This document shows positions 41,857-50,780 of a DNA stretch of 64,000 nucleotides, piece by piece (the first letter of the stretch is position 1; the number at the start of each line of letters is the position of its first letter). A program made the position numbers and the translations under genes. The stretch comes from Catenuloplanes niger (GTDB lineage: Bacteria > Actinomycetota > Actinomycetes > Mycobacteriales > Micromonosporaceae), in contig NZ_JAVDYC010000001.1 in NCBI RefSeq assembly GCF_031458255.1, positions 6,581,001 to 6,645,000 of the forward strand, read 5' to 3'. The notes beneath the pieces are model-generated. The model made no database searches and had not been told where the DNA came from. It was given only the letters and a program-made list of their open reading frames with translations.

Positions 41857-43746
41857 GTGACCGCACCACTGCGTACCGGCCCCGAGCGGCTCACCGCCGC
41901 GCGGGCCCGTGCCGTGCTGCGCGCCGGCGCGCCCGCGTTCGCGGTGCTGTGCCGCGGCGACGGCCCGGTGGAGGTGCTGGTCGGCGACGTGCACGAGCAC
42001 GTGCTGATCGCGGACCTGCCGCTGCCGCCACCGGACGCGCCCGGCACCGGACCGGACCTGGTCGCCGTGCTGCCCTACCGGCAGATCACCGAGCGCGGGC
42101 TGGCCTGTGTGGACGACGGCGCGCCGGTGCTCGCGATGCCGGTCCACGCGGCCGGCACGCTGACCACGGCGGAGGCGCTGGACGCGCTGCCGGCCGACCC
42201 GGTGCCGCTGACCGGCGGCGGGTTCGACGTCTCCGACCGGGCGTACGCCGACGCGGTCCGCCGCGTGGTGACCGGCGCGATCGGCCGGGGCGCCGGGTCC
42301 AACGTGGTGCTGCGCCGCCGCTACCGGGCCGTCGCACCGGACTGGTCGGCCCGCGCCGCGCTCGCCGTCCTCGGCCGGCTGCTGCGCGCGGAGACCGGCG
42401 CGTACTGGACGTTCCTGTTCCACGGCGGCGGGCGCACGCTGATCGGCGCGTCCCCGGAGTGCCACGTGCGGCTGGCGGACGGGCACGCCACCATGCACCC
42501 GATCAGCGGCACCTACCGCTACCCGCCCGGCGGGCCGACCGAGGAGGGCCTGCGCGCGTTCCTGGCCGACCGCAAGGAGTCGGAGGAGCTGCTGATGGTG
42601 GCGGACGAGGAGCTGAAGATCATGGCGCGGGCCTGTGCCGGGCCGCGGCTGACCGGACCGTACCTGCGCGCTATGTCCCGTCTGGCGCACACCGAGTACC
42701 TGGTGACCGGCGCGTCCCGGCTCGGCGCCCGGGACCTGCTGCGCGAGACGCTGCCCGCGCCGACCGTGACCGGCAGCCCGGTGCCGAGCGCGTGCCGGGT
42801 GATCGCGGCGCACGAGCGGGACGGGCGCGGCTACTACGCGGGCGCGATCGCGCTGGCCGGGCGCGCGGGCGGCCGCCGCACGCTCGACTCCGCGCTGCTG
42901 ATCCGCACCGCGGACGTGGACGCGCGCGGCCGCGTCGAGATCTCCGCGGGCGCCACGCTGGTCCGGCACAGCGACCCGGAGGTGGAGGCGGCGGAGACGC
43001 GGGTGAAGGCGTCCGCGCTGCTGGCCGCGTTCGCCCCGGCCGGCGCCGCGCCGCGACCGGTGCCCCTCCCACGGGTCCCGGCCGGGCTGCTGAGCGGGCG
43101 GAACGCGGGACTGTCACGGTTCTGGCGCGGCGCACCGGTGCCGCCCGCGAGCGAGCTGTCCGGCCGGCGCGCCGTGATCGTCGACGCCGAGGACGGCTTC
43201 ACCGCGATGCTCGCCGAACTGGCCCGGGCGCTCGGGCTCGCGGTCCGGGTGACGCCGCTGACCGCGTACCGGCCGGGCCCGGAGGACCTGGTGGTGCTCG
43301 GCCCCGGGCCCGGCGACCCGCGCGACCTGGCCGACCCGCGGATCGCCCGGCTCCGCGCGCTCGCCGGCGAACTGGTCGCGTCGCGCGCGCCCACGCTCGC
43401 GGTCTGCCTCGGCCACCAGGCGGTCGCGGCCACGCTCGGCCTGCCGATCCGCGCGCTGCCCCGGCCGGAGCAGGGCGTGCAGCGCGTCGTACGCCTCGCC
43501 GGCCGGCCGGAGCGGGTCGGCTTCTACAACACGTTCGCGGCGCTGTCCGGCGTGGACGCGTTCGACTGCCCGCTCACCGGCGACCGGGTCGGCGTGCTCC
43601 GCGACCCGGCCACCGGCGTGGTGCACGGGCTGGCCAAACCCGGGCTGCGCACGGTCCAGTTCCATGTGGAGTCGCTGCTGACCGAGAACGGCCCGGCCAT
43701 CCTGCGCCGGCTGGTGACCGCATGCTTTTCACCGGCAATTGTGTAA
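41857..43746 (+). CDS. phzE: 2-amino-2-deoxyisochorismate synthase, PhzE-like
   Basis: The 629-aa protein is a fused anthranilate-synthase-type enzyme. The chorismate domain (about 1-430) has 'LIGASPECHVRLADG', 'TMHPISGTYRYPPGGPT', 'ELLMVADEELKIMARAC' and 'RLAHTEYLVTG'. The glutamine amidotransferase domain (about 440-629) has 'LVVLGPGPGDP', the nucleophile in 'LAVCLGHQAVAATLG', and 'VQFHVESLLTENG' with His and Glu. Fusion in this order is typical of PhzE, which makes ADIC from chorismate and glutamine. The GTG start follows GAGGGGGAG; the frame opens further upstream without protein-like sequence. It leads the plus-strand operon. Confidence 0.9.
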   Translation: MTAPLRTGPERLTAARARAVLRAGAPAFAVLCRGDGPVEVLVGDVHEHVLIADLPLPPPDAPGTGPDLVAVLPYRQITERGLACVDDGAPVLAMPVHAAGTLTTAEALDALPADPVPLTGGGFDVSDRAYADAVRRVVTGAIGRGAGSNVVLRRRYRAVAPDWSARAALAVLGRLLRAETGAYWTFLFHGGGRTLIGASPECHVRLADGHATMHPISGTYRYPPGGPTEEGLRAFLADRKESEELLMVADEELKIMARACAGPRLTGPYLRAMSRLAHTEYLVTGASRLGARDLLRETLPAPTVTGSPVPSACRVIAAHERDGRGYYAGAIALAGRAGGRRTLDSALLIRTADVDARGRVEISAGATLVRHSDPEVEAAETRVKASALLAAFAPAGAAPRPVPLPRVPAGLLSGRNAGLSRFWRGAPVPPASELSGRRAVIVDAEDGFTAMLAELARALGLAVRVTPLTAYRPGPEDLVVLGPGPGDPRDLADPRIARLRALAGELVASRAPTLAVCLGHQAVAATLGLPIRALPRPEQGVQRVVRLAGRPERVGFYNTFAALSGVDAFDCPLTGDRVGVLRDPATGVVHGLAKPGLRTVQFHVESLLTENGPAILRRLVTACFSPAIV

Positions 43747-43817
43747 TGTGGCGGAACCGTTTGCCGCGCATTCCCTTCCGTACGGCGGGAGATCGCCCGA
43801 TAGTCGTTCGGCCGGGC

Positions 43818-43831
43818 CACCCGAAAGGGTG
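43818..43831. promoter_or_regulatory. Palindrome upstream of the LAL regulator
   Basis: CACCC-GAAA-GGGTG is a perfect 5-bp inverted repeat 68 bp upstream of the LAL gene. Its core ACCCGAAAGGGT differs by one base from the core of the palindrome at 32251-32266. Confidence 0.4.
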
Positions 43832-43899
43832 TTCTCGGCCGCGTGCGCGATCGCCCACAATCGGCACCGGAATGCGCCGGGGGTCCGGGACGGAGCACG

Positions 43900-46620
43900 A
43901 TGACCACTGATGACTCGATCGGCCGCGGGCCGGAGCTGGCCGCACTGGCCCGCGCGGTCACGGCCACGGCCGACGGCGCGGGCGGCTGCGTGGTGCTGTC
44001 CGGCCCGCCCGGCATCGGCAAGTCGCACCTGGCACGGGCCGCCGTCCGGGTCGCGCGCGAGGCCGGGCTGACCGTGGCCTACCGGGCCGCGATGGAGGTG
44101 GACCGCAACGCGCCGCTGATGACGCTCGCGACCACGCTGCGGGAGAGCGGCGAGCCGGCGCTGGACTGGCTGCGCACGGAGTCGCCGGCGCAGTCGACGC
44201 CGGAGCGGCTCGGCCGGGTGCTCGAGCGGCTCGCCGCGGACCGGCCGATGCTGGTGATCGTCGACGACGCGCACTGGATGGACGAGTTCACCGTGCTGGC
44301 CGTGCGCACGCTCGTACCCCGGTTGGCGTTCTCCCCGGTCCGGTGGCTCTTCGTGCGCCGGCCGGGCACCGGTGGCGCGGCCGGGAGCGCGCTGGACGAC
44401 CTGGTGATGCTGGGCGCCACGGAGATCGTGGTCGGCCCGCTGCCGGACGCGGACGTGGAGCTGCTCTGCGAGCAGCGGGTCGGCTTCCCGGTCGACGCGA
44501 CCGTGCTGGCGCAGGCCGACCGATGCGGTGGCAACCCACTGTGGATCACCCAGCTGCTGGCCGGCATGCGGGCGGAGGGCCAGCTGGCGATCGCCGGTGG
44601 CCGGGCCACGCTGGTCGGCGGCGACGTGCCGACCAGCTTCATCGGCGCGGCCGAGCAGCGGCTCGGCGGCATGCCACCGGAGGCCCGGCTGCTGCTGCGG
44701 GCCGGCGCGGTGTTCGCCCGCCCGTTCCGGCTCGGCGAGGCCGCCGCGCTGCTGGCCCAGCCGGAGGAGTCGCTGTGGGCCTACGCGGACCGGGACGTCA
44801 CGGACGGCATGCTGGTCCCGCGCGGCGACGGTTACGCGTTCGAGCACGACATGCTGCGCGAGGTCGTCTACAACACCATCCCCGGCCCGCTGCGGGACGG
44901 CCTGCACCGCAAGGCCGCGGCCGTGATCAGCGCGGTCGGCGGGCCGCCCGCCGAGGTCGCCGAGCACCTGATGAAGGCCGGCCCGGCCGCGGCCGCGGAG
45001 CAGTCCGAGCTGCTGCGCTCCGCGGCCGCCGGGATCGCCGCGCTGGCGCCGGGCGCGGCGGCGAACCTGTACCTGCACGCGGCCGCCGGGTTCGGCGCGC
45101 ACGACCCGCGCCGCGCCGCGTTCACCGCGGAGGCCGTGCCGCTGCTCGCCTCCGCGGGCCGGCTCGACGAGGCGCGCATGCAGGGCGAGGCCGCGTTCCG
45201 CTCCGGGCTGGACGCCACCACGGCGGCCCGGCTCTGTCTCGGGCTGGCCGAGGCCTGCAAGCACGCGGGCCGCAACCGCGAGTCGGTGGAGTACACCAGC
45301 CGGGGACTGCGGCGCGGCGGCGTCGCCGCGGAGGTGCGCGCGAGGCTGTGCGCGGTGCGCGCGCACGCCCAGTTCTACGCGGGCGACCTGACGGACGCGG
45401 ACCTGTCCGGCGCGGAGGCGCACTCCATCGGCGCGGACCCGGGCGCCGCCGTGTTCGGCCTGACCGCCCGGTCGCTGGTCGCGGCCGCGCAGGGCCGGTT
45501 CGCCGACGCGCTGGAGCACGCGCGCACCGCGGCGGAGCTGGCCGAGGACGCCGGCGGCGAGGCCGTGCACCGGCACCCGCAGATCTGGCTGGGCAGCGCG
45601 CTGACCATGGTGGACCGGCTGGACGAGGCGCACCGCGTGCTGCGGGCCGGCCGCCAGGAGTCGATCGAGCTCGGCACCGCCTGGTCCGGCCCGCTCTGGC
45701 ACTACTACGAGGCGGGGCTCCAGGCCGGGCGCGGTGACCTGCGGGAGGCGGCCGACGTCGCGGCGGCCGGCGTGGACCTGGCCGAGCAGCAGGCCGTCTG
45801 GCAGCTGACCGTGCCGCTGCTCGGCACGCTGATCCGGCTCAGCCTGCTGCGCGGCGACCTGAGCGCGGCGCGGGCGCACGCGGAGAAGATGCGCGAGCGC
45901 ACCCGCACCGGCATCACCGCGGCGCCGGAGGACGTGCTCTGGCCGGAGGCGCTGCTGGCGTACGCGGAGGACGGCGCCGAACCGGCCGTCTCCCACCTGC
46001 GGCCGCTCTACGAGACGATCGCGCAGCGCCCGGTGCTGATCGGCCAGGACCCGGGCGCGGCCGCCACGCTGGTCCGGATCGCCGCCGGCGCCGGCCGCAC
46101 CGACCTGGCCGAGGCCGTGGTCGGCGCGGCCCGGGCGCTCGCGGCCGGCAACCCCGGGCTGCACTCGCTGGCCGGCGCGGCCGCGCACGCCGAGGGGCTG
46201 CTGCGCGACGACGTCAGCCTGCTGCGCGAGGCCGTCCGGCGGTTCCGGCAGGGGCCGCGGCGACTGGCGCTGGCGGCCGCGCTCGATGATCTCGCCGCGC
46301 TGGAGAAGCAGCGGGGCGCAGCGGCGGCGGCCCGCACCGCGGCGGCCGAGGCATCCGAGCTGCGGGCCGCGTGCGGCGCGGCGAAGGTGCCCCGGCCGCG
46401 GCGCGCCGGCCGGCGCGCGGGCGGCGGCACGCTCACCGAGACCGAGTTGCGGGTCGCGGCGCAGGTGGCACAGGGTCGCGGCAACCGGGAGATCGCGGAC
46501 GAGATGTTCCTGTCCCCGCACACCGTCGACTCACACATGCGGCACATCTACGCGAAGCTGAACATCAACAAGCGGTCCGCGCTGGCCACCTGGTACACGA
46601 ACCAGCACTCCATCACGTGA
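43900..46620 (+). CDS. LAL-type LuxR-family ATPase regulator
   Basis: The 906-aa protein is a typical large LuxR regulator. The N-terminal ATPase has Walker A 'VLSGPPGIGKSHLARAAV' and Walker B 'MLVIVDDAHWMDEF'. A central TPR-like helical region (about 300-820) follows, and the C-terminal HTH reads 'LTETELRVAAQVAQGRGNRE', 'IADEMFLSPHTVDSHMRHIY'. It lies inside the cluster between phzE and the second monooxygenase, so it is probably the pathway activator. Start chosen at ATG 43900; the longer frame lacks a ribosome site. Confidence 0.92.
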   Translation: MTTDDSIGRGPELAALARAVTATADGAGGCVVLSGPPGIGKSHLARAAVRVAREAGLTVAYRAAMEVDRNAPLMTLATTLRESGEPALDWLRTESPAQSTPERLGRVLERLAADRPMLVIVDDAHWMDEFTVLAVRTLVPRLAFSPVRWLFVRRPGTGGAAGSALDDLVMLGATEIVVGPLPDADVELLCEQRVGFPVDATVLAQADRCGGNPLWITQLLAGMRAEGQLAIAGGRATLVGGDVPTSFIGAAEQRLGGMPPEARLLLRAGAVFARPFRLGEAAALLAQPEESLWAYADRDVTDGMLVPRGDGYAFEHDMLREVVYNTIPGPLRDGLHRKAAAVISAVGGPPAEVAEHLMKAGPAAAAEQSELLRSAAAGIAALAPGAAANLYLHAAAGFGAHDPRRAAFTAEAVPLLASAGRLDEARMQGEAAFRSGLDATTAARLCLGLAEACKHAGRNRESVEYTSRGLRRGGVAAEVRARLCAVRAHAQFYAGDLTDADLSGAEAHSIGADPGAAVFGLTARSLVAAAQGRFADALEHARTAAELAEDAGGEAVHRHPQIWLGSALTMVDRLDEAHRVLRAGRQESIELGTAWSGPLWHYYEAGLQAGRGDLREAADVAAAGVDLAEQQAVWQLTVPLLGTLIRLSLLRGDLSAARAHAEKMRERTRTGITAAPEDVLWPEALLAYAEDGAEPAVSHLRPLYETIAQRPVLIGQDPGAAATLVRIAAGAGRTDLAEAVVGAARALAAGNPGLHSLAGAAAHAEGLLRDDVSLLREAVRRFRQGPRRLALAAALDDLAALEKQRGAAAAARTAAAEASELRAACGAAKVPRPRRAGRRAGGGTLTETELRVAAQVAQGRGNREIADEMFLSPHTVDSHMRHIYAKLNINKRSALATWYTNQHSIT

Positions 46621-46704
46621 ACGCGTGATGTAACCCGTCCCCGCCCGGCGAAGGATGACCTGCGGTGGTGAGGTCGCCGAACGAGGGGGAACGGGGCGGG
46701 GCGC

Positions 46705-48348
46705 GTGACCGTGCAAGCAGGCAGGATTCCGGTGCTCATCGTCGGAGCGGGCCCGGTCGGCGCGATTCTCGCGCTCGAGCTGGCGCATCACAGCGTTCCG
46801 TGCACGGTGGTGGAGCGGTCACCCGAACCGCCCCGCCACCCCGGCGTCACCTTTCTCGACGGCCGGAGCATGGAGCTGCTGCGCCGGCTCGGGCTGGCGG
46901 CACGGGTCCGTGCCGACTGCCGGATCGAGGGCCCGGCCGGCGGCGTGGTCTGGACGAGGGGGCTGGACCACCCGCCGGCCGGGATGTGGCCCGCGTCGCC
47001 GGAACCACCGGCCGACGCGGTGGACGGCACCGCCGCGCTGGAGACCGGGCTCTGGGTGCGCGGCGCCGCGCTGGCCGCGTTCCTGCGCGCCACGCTGCGC
47101 CGCAACCCGCTGGTCGACCTGCGCGAGGCCTGGACCTTCACCGACCTGCGGGTCGAGGGCGACCGGGTGCTGTCCACCGTGCTGGAGCAGCGCACCGGCG
47201 TGCGGCACGCGCTCGAGTCCGCGCACCTGGCCGGCTGCGACGGCGCGCGCAGCACGGTCCGCCGCTGTCTCGGCATCGGGCTCGACCCCGTCGGCCCGCC
47301 CGCCCGCCGCTGCGCCGTGCTCTTCCGCAGCTCGGACGCGGTGCTCGCGGCGCACGCCGAGGCCGCGCCGGAGATCGTCGCCGGTGCCGCCACGCTCACC
47401 TGGCAGGGGGACGGTGACGCCTGGGTCGGCACCGTGCCGCTGGACGACGGCCCGCCCGCCGCGGTCGACCCGGCCGAGGTGCTCCGCGACCGGCTCGGCC
47501 TGGACGGCACCTACGACGTGCTCGCGGTCTCCGAGTGGGACGAGTCCCCGGCGGTGGCCAGCCGGTACGTGCGGGGCCGCGCCTACCTGGCCGGTGCCGC
47601 CGCGCACCGGCTGCGCACCGCGGTCGGCCGCCGGGCCGGCACCGACGTCGCGGACGCGGTGGACCTCGGCTGGAAGCTCGCCGCCACCGTGCGCGGCTGG
47701 GGCGGTCCCCGGCTGGCGGCCAGCTACGAGACCGAGCGCCGGCACGCCGCGCTGATCGACCGGGAGCTGCACGACCTGGCCGTGCAGACCCGGCTGCGGT
47801 TCGGCCGGCTGGCCGCCGCCGGCGCGTCCCGCGAGCTGCTGGCCGGGTTCGTGGCGCAGGAGGCGCACCAGGTCGGCGACGCCGGGATCGTGTTCGGCCG
47901 CCGGCTGGCCGGTTCCCCGGTCGTCTGTCACGAGCCGGGCGGCCCCGGCGACCTGCCGTGGGACCGGATCACGCCCTCCACCTGGCCGGGCAGCCGGGCA
48001 CCCGCCGTACCGCTCGCGGACGGCGCGCCGCTGTTCGACCGGCTCGGACCCGAGTTGACGCTGGTCGACCTGGGGTCCGGGGGCGCCGGGCGCGCGCTGG
48101 CGGAGCGCGCCCGGCGCCGGGGCATGCCGATGACGCACCTGATCGCGACCGGCGCCGCCTGGGACCGGCGGTTCGTGCTGGTCCGCCCGGACCACCTGGT
48201 CGCCTGGCGCGGCGACGCGCCGCCCGCGGACTGGACCGCCGTGCTCGACACGGTCACCGGTCACATGTCCCGTGAACACGTGATGTCCCGTGATCCGTTC
48301 GCCGGTGAGACTCGGTCGACCCCGCTGACGACCGAGAGGACGGAGTGA
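46705..48348 (+). CDS. FAD-dependent monooxygenase (aromatic hydroxylase type), partly degenerate motifs
   Basis: The 547-aa protein has 'PVLIVGAGPVGAILALELAH' for FAD binding, 'LAGCDGARSTVRRCLG' as the DG motif, and a thioredoxin-like C-terminal domain as in polyketide hydroxylases. The GD motif is unusual: 'YLAGAAAHRLRTAVGRRAGT' has Ala where Asp normally binds FAD, and the Gly-rich loop is altered, although 'DVADAVDLGWKLAATVRGWG' is normal. Activity may be reduced or changed. It probably tailors the cluster product. It overlaps the following gene by 4 bp. Confidence 0.83.
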   Translation: MTVQAGRIPVLIVGAGPVGAILALELAHHSVPCTVVERSPEPPRHPGVTFLDGRSMELLRRLGLAARVRADCRIEGPAGGVVWTRGLDHPPAGMWPASPEPPADAVDGTAALETGLWVRGAALAAFLRATLRRNPLVDLREAWTFTDLRVEGDRVLSTVLEQRTGVRHALESAHLAGCDGARSTVRRCLGIGLDPVGPPARRCAVLFRSSDAVLAAHAEAAPEIVAGAATLTWQGDGDAWVGTVPLDDGPPAAVDPAEVLRDRLGLDGTYDVLAVSEWDESPAVASRYVRGRAYLAGAAAHRLRTAVGRRAGTDVADAVDLGWKLAATVRGWGGPRLAASYETERRHAALIDRELHDLAVQTRLRFGRLAAAGASRELLAGFVAQEAHQVGDAGIVFGRRLAGSPVVCHEPGGPGDLPWDRITPSTWPGSRAPAVPLADGAPLFDRLGPELTLVDLGSGGAGRALAERARRRGMPMTHLIATGAAWDRRFVLVRPDHLVAWRGDAPPADWTAVLDTVTGHMSREHVMSRDPFAGETRSTPLTTERTE

Positions 48349-48971
48349 CCGTGACGGCTGCGATCGCGTTCACCGACAGCTGCCCGACGCTGCTGAGCAG
48401 CACCGTCATCGCCGGCTGGCGCAGGCGCCTGGCCCGGGACCGGAACCGGGAGCGCAGCCACTGGCGGACCAAGACCGCCTACTACCGTGCGGCCGACACG
48501 CTGATCACCGACGGCGCCGGCCGCGTGCCGGGCTGGCGGGACGTGGTCGACGCGGTCCTGCCGCAGGGCAGCCGCACCACGTTCTACGAGGTGGCCGGCG
48601 AGCACGCGCGGCACCCGATGATGCGCGAGCTGGCCCGGGACGGCTCGGCCGACTCGATGCAGCTGGCGTTGGCGTACCGCCGGGTGGACGCGGTCGCGCA
48701 GTTGATCGACGAGACCAAGGTGTGGTCCTTCTGGGAGTACCGGGAGGAGCTGGTGCGCCGGCTCGTGGCGGAGACGCCCGGGCCGGACGAGGCGGGCAGG
48801 GAGGTGCGGGCGGCGCTGCTGGCGTGGGCCGCCGACCACCCGGAGCTGGCCGCGGCACTCGACCACGCGCCACCGGCCTGCGCCGTCGAGGACCTGGTGG
48901 TGCTGGGCGGGGGACGCGCGATGGCGTTGCGTGTCACCCGTGAGCTGGCCGGACTGCTGCACGCCCGCTGA
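48345..48971 (+). CDS. TetR-like hypothetical protein
   Basis: The 208-aa protein has a TetR-like N-terminal shape: 'YYRAADTLITDGAGRVPGWR' then 'DVVDAVLPQGSRTTFYEVAG' where an HTH with a 'TTFYE' end resembles 'TFYxHF'. The rest is helical ('YRRVDAVAQLIDETKVWSFW'). Family unknown to me; a regulator is the best guess. The GTG start overlaps the monooxygenase stop (GTGA), so it is coupled and ends the operon at a strong terminator. Confidence 0.7.
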   Translation: MTVTAAIAFTDSCPTLLSSTVIAGWRRRLARDRNRERSHWRTKTAYYRAADTLITDGAGRVPGWRDVVDAVLPQGSRTTFYEVAGEHARHPMMRELARDGSADSMQLALAYRRVDAVAQLIDETKVWSFWEYREELVRRLVAETPGPDEAGREVRAALLAWAADHPELAAALDHAPPACAVEDLVVLGGGRAMALRVTRELAGLLHAR

Positions 48972-48975
48972 GCGT

Positions 48976-49021
48976 CCCGGCGGTCCAGGGCCCAAGGGGG
49001 CTTCAGCCCTGGACCGCCGGG
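48976..49021 (+). terminator. Strong terminator closing the cluster
   Basis: CCCGGCGGTCCAGGGC and GCCCTGGACCGCCGGG form a perfect 16-bp stem with a 14-nt loop, 4 bp after the stop at 48971. Confidence 0.9.
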
Positions 49022-49084
49022 GTCGTTCGGCCGTCTTGACAGGCGTCGATGCCGGCCGTTGGATGGGTGACCGGAGGTAACGCC

Positions 49085-50425
49085 ATGGCCGCCGGATCAG
49101 CCGTCCTCGCCGCACTGCTCACCGCCTCGCTCCTGTCCGGACCGGTGTCGTCGCCGGTCTGTGACGCGCCCGTCGCCAGCACCACCCAGCCCGGTCACCT
49201 GGTCGCCGACCCGGACTGCGACGTGGACGGCACGCCGTTCGCACCGATCGCGGGCTCGGCCGTGCACACCGGCATCGAGCACGGCGCGGCGTACCGCATC
49301 GAGGTCCCGCGCCGCTGGAACGGCCGGCTGGTGATCTTCGCGCACGGCTACCGCGGCACCGGCCAGGTCGTCTTCGTCAGCAGCCCGAGCCTGCGCCGGC
49401 ACTACCTGGACCGCGGCTACGCGTGGGCCGCCTCCAGCTATCAGCTCAACGGCTACGAGGTCGGCCAGGGCGTCCGCGACTCGCACGCGCTGATCGCGCT
49501 CTTCGGCCGGGTCACCGGCGCGCCCGCCCGGTCCGTGCTGATGACCGGCGAGTCGATGGGCGGCCACGTCACCGCGGTCGCGATCGAGGAGTTCCCGCGC
49601 GCGTTCGCCGGCGCGATGCCGGTCTGCGGCGTGCTCGGCGACACCGCGCTCTACGACTACTTCCTCGACGTGAACGTCACCGCGGCCGCGCTGGCCGGGG
49701 TGCCGATCCGCTTCCCGGACGCGCCGGGTGAGGACTACGACCGGGAGTGGCGTGCCCAGGTCGCCCGGATCACGGCGGACCTCGGCGTGCCGGCGCCGCT
49801 CACCCCGGCCGGCCGCGCCTGGTCGGACGTGGTCGAGCGGCGCACCGGCGGGGACCGCCCCGGCTTCGCGGAGTCGCTCGCGTTCTGGAACTCGGTGCCG
49901 TCCCTGGAACCGTTCGCCGACCTGCCGTTCCTCTTCGGGCTCTACCCCGGACTGTCCGGCCGCGCGGAGAACGTGGCCGGCAACCGCCACACCGTCTACC
50001 GGGTCACGGACGGCCCGCGCCTCACCCCGGCCGAGTGGCGGCTCAACCGGGACGTCCTTCGGGTCTCGCCCACCGTGCCGCCGGATCCCGGGCTCGGCAG
50101 CATCCCGCGCGTCGACGGCCGCCCCCGCGTCCCGGTGCTCTCGCTGCACAACACCGGCGACCTCTTCGTACCGTTCTCGATGGAGCAGATCTACGCCCGC
50201 CGCGCGCACTCGCCGCTGTTCGTCTCGCGCGCGATCCGGGCGCCGGGCCACTGCGACTTCACCCAGGCCGAGCTGAGCGCCGGCTTCGACGACCTGACCC
50301 GCTGGATCGCCACCGGCCGCCGCGCCGCCGGCGACGCCATCCTGAACCCGCGCGCCGTCGCGGCCCCGGAGTTCGGCTGCCGCTTCACCACCCAGACCCG
50401 CGCCGGCTTCCCGCCCTGCCCCTGA
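49085..50425 (+). CDS. Secreted alpha/beta hydrolase
   Basis: The 446-aa protein starts at ATG 49085 after GGAGGTAA. A signal peptide (MAAGSAVLAALLTASLLSGP) is followed by an alpha/beta-hydrolase fold: 'RLVIFAHGYRGTG' (oxyanion region), the nucleophile 'MTGESMGGHVTAVAIEEF', and 'LHNTGDLFVPFSMEQIY' with Asp, then 'APGHCDFTQAE' with the catalytic His. Several Cys in the mature part suggest disulphides. Substrate unknown; an esterase, lipase or peptidase is possible. Confidence 0.85.
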   Translation: MAAGSAVLAALLTASLLSGPVSSPVCDAPVASTTQPGHLVADPDCDVDGTPFAPIAGSAVHTGIEHGAAYRIEVPRRWNGRLVIFAHGYRGTGQVVFVSSPSLRRHYLDRGYAWAASSYQLNGYEVGQGVRDSHALIALFGRVTGAPARSVLMTGESMGGHVTAVAIEEFPRAFAGAMPVCGVLGDTALYDYFLDVNVTAAALAGVPIRFPDAPGEDYDREWRAQVARITADLGVPAPLTPAGRAWSDVVERRTGGDRPGFAESLAFWNSVPSLEPFADLPFLFGLYPGLSGRAENVAGNRHTVYRVTDGPRLTPAEWRLNRDVLRVSPTVPPDPGLGSIPRVDGRPRVPVLSLHNTGDLFVPFSMEQIYARRAHSPLFVSRAIRAPGHCDFTQAELSAGFDDLTRWIATGRRAAGDAILNPRAVAAPEFGCRFTTQTRAGFPPCP

Positions 50426-50448
50426 TCACCGCGACACACACCGACACA

Positions 50449-50518
50449 CCCGCTTCCGGCGTGGACGATTCGCGGTGCTCCCGCGGGCACCGGTCGGCCG
50501 CGGGCGGCCTCCCTGCCT
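50449..50518 (-). repeat. Intergenic structured repeat, copy C (inverted)
   Basis: Reverse complement of the element at 4974-5047 and 54865-54937, with the same outer blocks and the variable centre CGCGAATCGTC. It lies 24 bp after the alpha/beta hydrolase stop. Confidence 0.8.
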
Positions 50519-50557
50519 GATCCGTCGTGGTCCCGGACGAACCCCGCGGGCGCTGTC

Positions 50558-50605
50558 GGCTTTCGGATAGCCGCGTCCGGGCGCAACCCGGACGCGGCCG
50601 AAGCC
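50558..50605 (+). terminator. Hairpin terminator
   Basis: CCGCGTCCGGG and CCCGGACGCGG form a perfect 11-bp stem around CGCAA, extended by GGCTTTCGG against CCGAAGCC with a bulge. Confidence 0.75.
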
Positions 50606-50780
50606 GTCTAGTGGCTGTGGGGGCTACTTCGTTACGCAGCGTGTGCGTCGTCGATCGGACCGCAATGTGGCCGTTCGTCTGGTTGATATCCCGTGCGGGC
50701 CACCGTTTCATGTTTTCCGGGGTGGCACGACAACGGGGCGGATCCGGATTTTTCCGGTGGGGGAAGGGTTGCGGCGCGCG

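Larger units (their letters stand above)
50426..50780. other. Intergenic region, 355 bp
   Basis: It holds the inverted repeat copy C (50449-50518), a hairpin terminator (50558-50605) and then about 170 bp with A/T-rich patches such as GGTTGATATC that may contain the promoter of the deacetylase gene. No gene is seen. Confidence 0.6.

Noticed and set aside
35018-43746. Phenazine biosynthesis cluster
   Set aside because: PhzE and PhzD are present but no PhzF, PhzA/B or PhzG; a dehydrogenase follows instead, which points to 3-hydroxyanthranilate.
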